From positions 1-34,069 of the IMG/VR virus record IMGVR_UViG_3300037558_000760: DNA of 34,069 nt, one strand, 5' to 3'. Positions 28,874-34,069 of this stretch are shown one piece after another; the stretch's first letter is position 1; each line of letters begins with the position of its first letter. The stretch comes from a virus. The position numbers were made by a program, and so were the translations under genes. The notes beneath the pieces are model-generated. The model saw nothing but the letters and a program-made list of their open reading frames with translations, ran no database searches and was not told the DNA's origin.

Positions 28874-30989
28874 TGTATGTGCCTCCTGGTATTTGGATTA
28901 CTTTAAATCCTTTTTTCTTTGTTTTTTTATCGTGGATTTCATCACTAATCATATTGTTGTTGAGCCAAGCGTTAATGTAAGACTTGACGGTTTTAATAGG
29001 GAGTTCCAATTCGCTTTTCATATAGCTTTGCAGCGATCGTTTGGAGTTTGCTCCAAGTGCAAACGGCTGGTCGCTATCCCAGCGTGTTTGTATTTCTCGA
29101 AAAATTTCTTGCGTCTGTGGTATCGTTAGTCGTGTCCCAGCCTCTAAAATTTCGCTGACCTCAACGCTACGGTCAATTAGAAGCCCATTTTCGGCTCGAA
29201 TAAACGTCCGAACTGCCTTATCTGCGTTGTCATTAACTTTAACCACACCGCCACACACGGCATTTCCGACACCGATTTCAAAGTCCAGTTTGTCCGATAA
29301 TGTCATTTGATCGGCTTCGTTCAGTTCCCATAATGAATACGTCCAACGGCTGCCATCAACCAATGCCGTTGTCCCTCGAATTGCTTCTCTCGCTTGGCTG
29401 CTTTTACGAATAGAAAAGCTTCCGTCTTTCCGCATATGGTGGGCGATTAAGATATTGCAGTTTGCAGCGACTGCCAGTTCTGACATCATTGACCACCAGT
29501 ATTGCCCTGCTGCTGGATCAGAATTAAGATCAGCCATTGCAAAGGCTTGAAGCGGATCAATGATAACCAACTTGAGATCGTCAAATTCGAGAAGTTGTTT
29601 TCGTATTTCTAAATATTGCTCGGTGATAGAATACTGACCCATTACGTTTTGAATGAGCCCGACTGCACCGCCAGCGTCAGGCATAGGCACGACGAATAGG
29701 TTTCCCTTGGCTCGATCTCTTAATGTTTGATCTGCAATGCTGGCAATGCGTCTGTGAACGCTTTCTTTGCTGTCCTCTGCACCGAACATAACGACCTTGC
29801 CATAGCTGCTAATATCACCGCCTAATGCTCTTTCAGAATGGATGCCAAGTTCGCCCCCAGCGACCTTTAAAGCGAGGTCTAGGAGGATGTAGGACTTGCC
29901 CATACCGCCCATGCTTGCAATTAGTCCTGGAATACGCTTGGGGAGGATATTTTCGATTAACCACTCTTGGTCTGGTGCTTCTCCAGCGTAGTTCTCCATT
30001 CCCCAATCAGTTATATTAAGGCGACCACCAGCTTCAGTTGGCAAGCTGAGAGGCTGGCGGTCTAACGTCGTGCTGGGAAGCAACTCAGCAGACGTATTCG
30101 GTACAACCCCATCAAGAACTTTAAGCTCATTGCGAGATTGCTTTTTTAAATTGTAACTAATCTTTTGTCTTAGTAATTGCTCCCCTCGACCATCATCGTC
30201 GAGTGTTTTGCCACGCACACGAACTTTTCGCTGGTAAGTTTCCCATACTTCATTAAATAATCCTTGTTCGTCAAATACTTTTCCGCTGCTTATCCAAGCT
30301 GTCCGAATTGCTCCTATCACCAGCTTTGTCATATATCCCTCTCGACCATCGAGGATCGAGCCAAACTTATCAACCTCCAAGCCGTTGCCCATTGGAGTGC
30401 CGTTGACGTATGTAAACTTACTTCGATCAACGAGAACGGATAACCAATGTGGGCTTTGCTCGATTGCAAACCCACCTTCATCAATTTTATAATGCCTACC
30501 GCACTCATGGATGCTGGGTGCTACAACGACAAATCCTCCCTCTCCTCGAACATCAACTCCTGATCCTAAAACATTTGTTCCAGAATGAACTTCCATGCTG
30601 TCGGGTGCTTTAAAGAAATAATGATTTCCTCCGCTTCCAGATATTGCTTTTAATGTTTCGGGCAGATCATCGTACTCAAGACATAAATCATCTAAACTAT
30701 CCTGACCGTCTTTGCCTTCTCCGACATCGACATCAACTGCATAGCGGTTGCCAGATATTTTTCCTGTTACGACTCCAATATTGTAGCCTTTGTATTGACC
30801 AGTAAACCATTCTTTAATTTGCTTGCTATCTGCCTTTTTCTTTTGGTACTGCGTCCAATCCAAGGCTGGGTGTTTGCCCATAGACTTACACTCCTTGCCT
30901 TTAAAACAGGAACACGCACCATTTTTTATTGTATGTACTGGGACGACCGAAAATCCCATATCTGCCCAATATTTTGCCCATTCTTCCAT
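28866..30989 (-). CDS. Primase-polymerase fused to RepA-like hexameric helicase, 707 aa
   Basis: The N-terminal Prim-Pol domain (about 1-190) has a Cys-rich loop C26/C28/C34 then GKHP, the metal-binding pair D86/D88 (AVDVDV), SGSGGNHYFF with H123, and D146 in GVDVRG followed by GGFVVVAPSIH. A helical linker (200-330) leads to the RepA/AAA_25 ATPase with Walker A GGMGKS (361-366), AEDS at 404-407, Walker B LVIIDPL (474-480) and the histidine-rich ILIAHHMRKDG. The C-terminus (about 620-707) looks like a winged helix (VKSYINAWLNNNMISDEIHD). It primes and unwinds DNA, as in bifunctional phage and plasmid replicases. It ends 410 bp from the iteron array. Confidence 0.92.
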   Translation of the reverse strand: MEEWAKYWADMGFSVVPVHTIKNGACSCFKGKECKSMGKHPALDWTQYQKKKADSKQIKEWFTGQYKGYNIGVVTGKISGNRYAVDVDVGEGKDGQDSLDDLCLEYDDLPETLKAISGSGGNHYFFKAPDSMEVHSGTNVLGSGVDVRGEGGFVVVAPSIHECGRHYKIDEGGFAIEQSPHWLSVLVDRSKFTYVNGTPMGNGLEVDKFGSILDGREGYMTKLVIGAIRTAWISSGKVFDEQGLFNEVWETYQRKVRVRGKTLDDDGRGEQLLRQKISYNLKKQSRNELKVLDGVVPNTSAELLPSTTLDRQPLSLPTEAGGRLNITDWGMENYAGEAPDQEWLIENILPKRIPGLIASMGGMGKSYILLDLALKVAGGELGIHSERALGGDISSYGKVVMFGAEDSKESVHRRIASIADQTLRDRAKGNLFVVPMPDAGGAVGLIQNVMGQYSITEQYLEIRKQLLEFDDLKLVIIDPLQAFAMADLNSDPAAGQYWWSMMSELAVAANCNILIAHHMRKDGSFSIRKSSQAREAIRGTTALVDGSRWTYSLWELNEADQMTLSDKLDFEIGVGNAVCGGVVKVNDNADKAVRTFIRAENGLLIDRSVEVSEILEAGTRLTIPQTQEIFREIQTRWDSDQPFALGANSKRSLQSYMKSELELPIKTVKSYINAWLNNNMISDEIHDKKTKKKGFKVIQIPGGTYND

Positions 30990-31003
30990 TTTGCTTCCTT
31001 GCC

Positions 31004-31032
31004 AAAAAAAGTGGTGGGCATTTCACCCACCA
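31004..31032 (-). terminator. Intra-operon terminator before the primase-helicase gene
   Basis: On the minus strand TGGTGGG (31032-31026) and CCCACCA (31018-31012) form a 7-bp stem with a seven-base loop, followed by C and seven T. It lies in the 58-bp gap between two genes of the same direction, so it probably lowers expression of the primase-helicase relative to the upstream gene. Confidence 0.75.
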
Positions 31033-31047
31033 AGTTTGCCCAATTTT

Positions 31048-31698
31048 TTAAACTTCACTTACGTCAAACGTGTCCTCAATATTTGCAACCGCTGCCTTTG
31101 GTGGTGGTGGTGGTGCGATTGTTGAAGCCTCCTCCGTTATGTCACTATCAACACCTTCGACAAACTTATCCCCTCGATCGACCCATTGTTTGATTGTGAA
31201 TTGCGGAACAGCGGAAGACCGACCGCTTGTGAACTTTTCAGATTTTGCTCGACTTATTTCGATTACAGGCACTTTGCCTTTTCCATGTTCCTTTTCAGTT
31301 TCTGCATTAAGCTTTTGTAAAAACTGCTTAACACCGTAAGTGTCCTTGCGAAAACTACAAAGCTTTGTAGCTTCCCCAAATAGCTTAGACGACCACATTA
31401 AAACACGATAAGCCTCCTTGTGATCTGGGCTTGGTTTTGCTGGCGGTTTGCCATTCCAAACTTGCCAATCACAATTCCAACCAGTTTCACCTTGTGACCA
31501 AAGCAACCATCCTTGTTGAATATTCTCAATGTCAATCGCCACTGTAAATGTATCTGGCAATTCAATTTTCTTATCAACACTAGAATTAGTTTCCGCATTG
31601 TATAATTCGTTCTGAACTGACCATCGCTCGGACTTACCACTGAAATCTATGTAGGGTGTGTAACTCTCGTTACTTTCTTCTTGTATGTATAAAGCCAT
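31048..31698 (-). CDS. Probable ssDNA-binding protein, 216 aa
   Basis: The N-terminal half contains beta strands and aromatics (FTVAIDIENIQQGWLLWSQG, NCDWQVWNGKPP), the middle is basic (KLCSFRKDTYGVKQFLQKLN), and the C-terminus is a Pro/Ala linker with an acidic tail (EDTFDVSEV). A basic, aromatic core plus a disordered acidic tail is the plan of T7 gp2.5-type SSBs. It lies between a RecB-like nuclease/unknown gene and the primase-helicase, and a terminator below would raise its relative expression. No conserved SSB motif was identified, so the function is inferred. Confidence 0.55.
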   Translation of the reverse strand: MALYIQEESNESYTPYIDFSGKSERWSVQNELYNAETNSSVDKKIELPDTFTVAIDIENIQQGWLLWSQGETGWNCDWQVWNGKPPAKPSPDHKEAYRVLMWSSKLFGEATKLCSFRKDTYGVKQFLQKLNAETEKEHGKGKVPVIEISRAKSEKFTSGRSSAVPQFTIKQWVDRGDKFVEGVDSDITEEASTIAPPPPPKAAVANIEDTFDVSEV

Positions 31699-32041
31699 TC
31701 TTTGCTTCCTTCTGTTTGGGTCTAAATTCCGCTATCCCCTTGACGGTTTCGAGATCTCTCTCGGTATATTGTGAAAGCAGCCATTTAAAAAAACGATCTC
31801 TCACAAAATGCTTAGTGTAACCAGCCGACAAGCAAACCATTTCAAAATCTCTTGTGCCCAGCATAACCCATATGATTGCTGTCTTTGCCCAGTTACGTTT
31901 ATATCTTTCATCACTCTTTAAAAGGAGTGCATCCTTAATCACTTGCTCTAGTACCGCACACCACAGCCGTTTGTCAGGTGTACATCCTCCCCCCTCTGTC
32001 TCGATTGCTCCAAAATCAAGCTCGTTGTTATTTACTACCAT
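31670..32041 (-). CDS. Small phage protein of unknown function, 123 aa
   Basis: The core reads DKRLWCAVLEQVIKDALLLK, then YKRNWAKTAIIWVM and RDFEMVCLSAGYTKHFVRDR. Similar helical proteins with WxxVLxQAIxD and FxxVCxxAGxxxxxVR occur in replication regions of many phages, with no known activity. The second half resembles a helix-turn-helix, so DNA binding is possible. It overlaps the nuclease gene by 14 bases and the SSB-like gene by 29 bases. Confidence 0.65.
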   Translation of the reverse strand: MVVNNNELDFGAIETEGGGCTPDKRLWCAVLEQVIKDALLLKSDERYKRNWAKTAIIWVMLGTRDFEMVCLSAGYTKHFVRDRFFKWLLSQYTERDLETVKGIAEFRPKQKEAKNGFIHTRRK

Positions 32042-32882
32042 AATATTTATGACTTAATTCCTCATCGCCAGACCAATAAAAACTGTCTGGGTTATGTACA
32101 CAGGCTTGCAATAGTTTTTCTTTATTAGGCGACAATGAAAGATAACTTTCCATCTGAGCCATCGTTGATTTCATCTTCCCTATATAATAGTCAGGATCGT
32201 CCATCGTGAGCCAAATAAAATCGTCTTTTTGTCTGGTTAAACAATATAAAAACCGAACCTCATGTTCCTTACCTGTCATTTTCTCCATTGCCACTTTATA
32301 TAATGCAGCTTGAATACCGTGGCTGGTTGACCATTTTGACGGTGCTTTGCTTGTCGTTTTTAAATCAACAATGAGTGGAATATCTCGATCTGCAAAGTAA
32401 TAATCTAAGTACCCAATGACCGGAATAACCTGGTGCTTTTCTTTACCAAATCGAACAGGCACTTCCACCTTATGTTGGTCTTTAAAATGTTCTGGCACAT
32501 CCGCATCTTGAACAACTGGGGTAGGGATACCAAATGGCTCTAACTCTTCTAACCCTCGCTTAAACATCTTCTCCAGCAGCGGTAAATACTTGTTCAGCTT
32601 TTCACCTCGATCATCAAAGAATGTGCTTTCATGTATCATTTTATTTTGTGCTTCTTCGTGAGCCTTTTCTGGATCAGCACCTTTATATTTCACTAAATTA
32701 ATACCATGCTCTACACTCGTTCCAAGTAATGCTGCCCAACCAAACGAAAAACGCTCTTTGAATAGATAGCTTACAATCCACGCATCAAATGCTTCTCTAC
32801 CTTTGTTTATGCTGCTCGGTGACATATGATAAATACCATGAATATTAAATCCGTTCTCTCCGATGTTGCTTGCCGATGTCAT
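32028..32882 (-). CDS. RecB/Cas4-like PD-(D/E)XK exonuclease, 284 aa
   Basis: Motifs in order are MSPSSINKGREAFDAWIVSY near residues 20-39, GTSVEHG with H59, IGYLDYYF with D160, IVDLKTTSK with D173 and K175, and QAALYKVA with Q191 and Y195. This is the H...GxxD...DxK...QxxxY arrangement of RecB-family nucleases (PDDEXK_1). Such phage enzymes degrade or resect double-stranded DNA ends in recombination and host DNA breakdown. The first ATG overlaps the resolvase stop by four bases. No iron-sulfur cysteines like those of Cas4/AddB are visible. Confidence 0.85.
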   Translation of the reverse strand: MTSASNIGENGFNIHGIYHMSPSSINKGREAFDAWIVSYLFKERFSFGWAALLGTSVEHGINLVKYKGADPEKAHEEAQNKMIHESTFFDDRGEKLNKYLPLLEKMFKRGLEELEPFGIPTPVVQDADVPEHFKDQHKVEVPVRFGKEKHQVIPVIGYLDYYFADRDIPLIVDLKTTSKAPSKWSTSHGIQAALYKVAMEKMTGKEHEVRFLYCLTRQKDDFIWLTMDDPDYYIGKMKSTMAQMESYLSLSPNKEKLLQACVHNPDSFYWSGDEELSHKYYGSK

Positions 32883-33349
32883 AAATCAACACTCCTTCCA
32901 TACAAAAAACCATACATACAGATTAAAGCTGCATCCGATCGACCATCATCTTTTTTTCTTGCAAACGACTGACTAAACGCTGGGAATACATCCATTGCCC
33001 TTTGCCGACTCGCATCTTTACCGCTGGGTACTTTCATCTTACCCATCCAACTTTGAGGAGTAACGAGTTCTATTTTCATCTTTAGACCTCCAGCAACACC
33101 TCTAATAATTCCATAGCTCGTTCCAAAATTAAACATCGAGCTTACACCTTGACCTGGACGAGCCGAAACTCTCTCTAGGTATATCGTACTGTCTGAAAAT
33201 TGCGAGAGAATATCAGCCACTAATTGTGGTGATACCTCACGCTTTTTTCTGACCTCCAAAACTGGCATATCGAATATATCAATATGCCCAGCTTCGGGAT
33301 CAAGATGTACTATCGCACCACTTAAACCTGGATCAATACCTATTATCAT
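32879..33349 (-). CDS. ruvC: RuvC-like Holliday junction resolvase, 156 aa
   Basis: The N-terminus MIIGIDPGLSGAIVHLDPEA carries the RNase H-fold Asp (D6). YLERVSARPGQGVSSMFNFG provides the second acid (E59) and the RPGQG-x-x-S-x-x-FxFG motif of RuvC-type resolvases. RKKDDGRSDAALIC supplies the C-terminal acids D134/D135/D139. The length (156 aa) is near RuvC (about 170). It probably removes branches before packaging. It overlaps the exonuclease gene by four bases. Confidence 0.9.
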   Translation of the reverse strand: MIIGIDPGLSGAIVHLDPEAGHIDIFDMPVLEVRKKREVSPQLVADILSQFSDSTIYLERVSARPGQGVSSMFNFGTSYGIIRGVAGGLKMKIELVTPQSWMGKMKVPSGKDASRQRAMDVFPAFSQSFARKKDDGRSDAALICMYGFLYGRSVDL

Positions 33350-33675
33350 TGTTGTTTAGCCATATCAAACGGCAATTGCTCTGGCATCTTAGAAATCATT
33401 TCTTTCCAATCGATACTACGCAAAGAAGGGTTGATTTCAAAAAGACAATGCCAACAATGGTCTGTTAATTTTGAGTTATGATCTCGCCTGATTATATCCC
33501 AGATAAATTCTCTTGATTTGTAATACTTGTATGACCATTCCCATACGTGCGTATTTACATTTTTTAATTTACACTGAGATCTTTTACGTTCTGCAAGGCA
33601 CACTGCTCTAGCCTCATTTACTTCTTCATAAAGTTCTTGAATGGCTGGGCTTATTATAAATTCTAATGTACCCAT
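33346..33675 (-). CDS. Phage protein of unknown function, 109 aa
   Basis: I chose the ATG at 33675 (MGTLEFIISPAIQELYEEVN). It has AAAGG close by and overlaps the upstream stop by 13 bases. A longer in-frame TTG start at 33726 lacks a site. The sequence is helical and basic, with Trp/Tyr-rich WEWSYKYYKSREFIWDIIRR and a possible metal site DHCWHC. The end QLPFDMAKQQ overlaps the resolvase start by four bases. No family is recognised. Confidence 0.6.
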   Translation of the reverse strand: MGTLEFIISPAIQELYEEVNEARAVCLAERKRSQCKLKNVNTHVWEWSYKYYKSREFIWDIIRRDHNSKLTDHCWHCLFEINPSLRSIDWKEMISKMPEQLPFDMAKQQ

Positions 33676-33899
33676 ACCTTTGTACCACTCACATCTTGGG
33701 GTGGAGCGTTTTGAGGATTTGACCAAGAAGACTTTGGTTTACTCATGTACATTCCACAACTTTTAATTGCTTTTTTTAACGTGCTGTATCGTATTAACAA
33801 GTTTGTATTAACCAACTTGTTTGACGGTATTCCAAACTTTCCGTTGACCGACTTGGTTGTAGAACCACTTGTTCGTGGTTTTTTATAAATTTGTTTCAT
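33663..33899 (-). CDS. Small basic protein of unknown function, 78 aa
   Basis: The second in-frame ATG (33899) is chosen because AAAGGAGG ends six bases before it. The first ATG touches that site. The product starts MKQIYKKPRTSGSTTKSVNG, is rich in Lys, Ser and Asn, and ends DVSGTKVWVH. DNA or RNA binding is suggested by charge only. It overlaps the upstream truncated gene by 17 bases and the next gene by 13 bases. Confidence 0.6.
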   Translation of the reverse strand: MKQIYKKPRTSGSTTKSVNGKFGIPSNKLVNTNLLIRYSTLKKAIKSCGMYMSKPKSSWSNPQNAPPQDVSGTKVWVH

Positions 33900-34069
33900 T
33901 CCCATCCTCCTTTGGGGTTATGATTGAAATATAATCATAAAGGTCAAATGGATGATTTTGTTGCTTGGCTATAATGGCTAGACGACAAAGGTGTAGCAGT
34001 GGAAGTGAATTTCTTCTCATCCATTTATCTACACCAATAAAGGTTATAATTTCATCCTCAGAGAATTTA
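33883..34069 (-). CDS. C-terminal 61 residues of an unknown early protein (partial)
   Basis: An open frame runs in from the right edge to TAA at 33885-33883. Visible residues include EDEIITFIGVDKWMRRNSLP, then a Leu/Ile/Ala helix (LHLCRLAIIAKQQNHPFDLY) and end TPKEDGNETNL. The start lies outside the window. The same small alpha pattern is seen in many phage accessory proteins. No family is recognised. It overlaps the next gene by 17 bases, consistent with a coupled operon. Confidence 0.6.
   Translation of the reverse strand, partial: KFSEDEIITFIGVDKWMRRNSLPLLHLCRLAIIAKQQNHPFDLYDYISIITPKEDGNETNL

Noticed and set aside
30795-31193. Plus-strand frames antisense to the primase start and SSB-like end
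   Set aside because: They cross a terminator and two supported minus-strand genes, and show Cys/Pro/Leu-rich noise composition.
1-34069. tRNA genes, integrase, attachment sites or insertion sequences
   Set aside because: I found no tRNA-like clover-leaf, recombinase motif, transposase or terminal inverted repeat in this window. Nothing supports lysogeny from this part of the genome.

Overview
This window looks like about 34 kb of a lytic tailed-phage genome (Caudoviricetes) with short-tailed, podovirus-type virion genes. It is not a bacterial chromosome segment. The evidence is a nearly gapless set of terminase, portal, scaffold, capsid, tail-tube, nozzle, internal-virion, tail-fibre, lysis and replication genes. 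Many genes overlap by one or four bases, and I see no ribosomal, tRNA, metabolic or integrase genes. The DNA is AT-rich by eye. Starts are preceded by AGGAGG- or AAGGA-type ribosome sites, and the promoters that can be read are sigma70-like, so the phage probably uses the RNA polymerase of a Gram-negative host. Several small proteins resemble ones I associate with phages of marine alphaproteobacteria, but the host cannot be fixed from this sequence.

Late region (1-22700, minus strand, read right to left). From 22632 downward the order is: a 1193-aa tail fibre with an S74-type self-cleaving C-terminus; a 55-aa proline-rich protein; a 285-aa virion-like protein; a DUF6447-like coiled-coil protein; a cluster of small membrane proteins and a T4-type lysozyme (lysis cassette, 18011-15860); large terminase; portal; scaffold; major capsid protein; small head or adaptor genes; tail tube; nozzle; a GNAT-fold protein; and four or five internal or ejected virion proteins. 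The last of these runs off the left edge. Two sigma70-like promoters with the same -35 box lie before the tail fibre and before the scaffold/capsid pair. A terminator follows the capsid gene.

Central control region (22700-23713). This holds a lone plus-strand small gene, a GC-rich direct-repeat patch beside the small terminase gene (possible packaging site), the small terminase, and a divergent intergenic region with three TTTGTY motifs spaced exactly 10 bp.

Early accessory region (23713-27193, plus strand). This is a run of small, tightly coupled genes: mostly unrecognised proteins, two zinc-ribbon proteins, a compact C5-methyltransferase-like protein and two tiny membrane proteins. Two large multi-tier RNA hairpins directly follow stop codons and precede a conserved leader. 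A strong rho-independent terminator ends the region.

Replication/recombination region (27194-34069, minus strand). Read right to left, it encodes unknown proteins, a RuvC-like resolvase, a RecB/Cas4-like nuclease, a probable ssDNA-binding protein, a primase-polymerase fused to a RepA-like helicase, two small proteins, a protein with an SSB-like DDEIPF tail, and a DUF6378-like protein. A 300-bp array of ACTTCCGCC iterons, helically phased and in both orientations, lies just downstream of the primase-helicase genes. It is the best candidate for a replication origin and the most interesting feature of the window.
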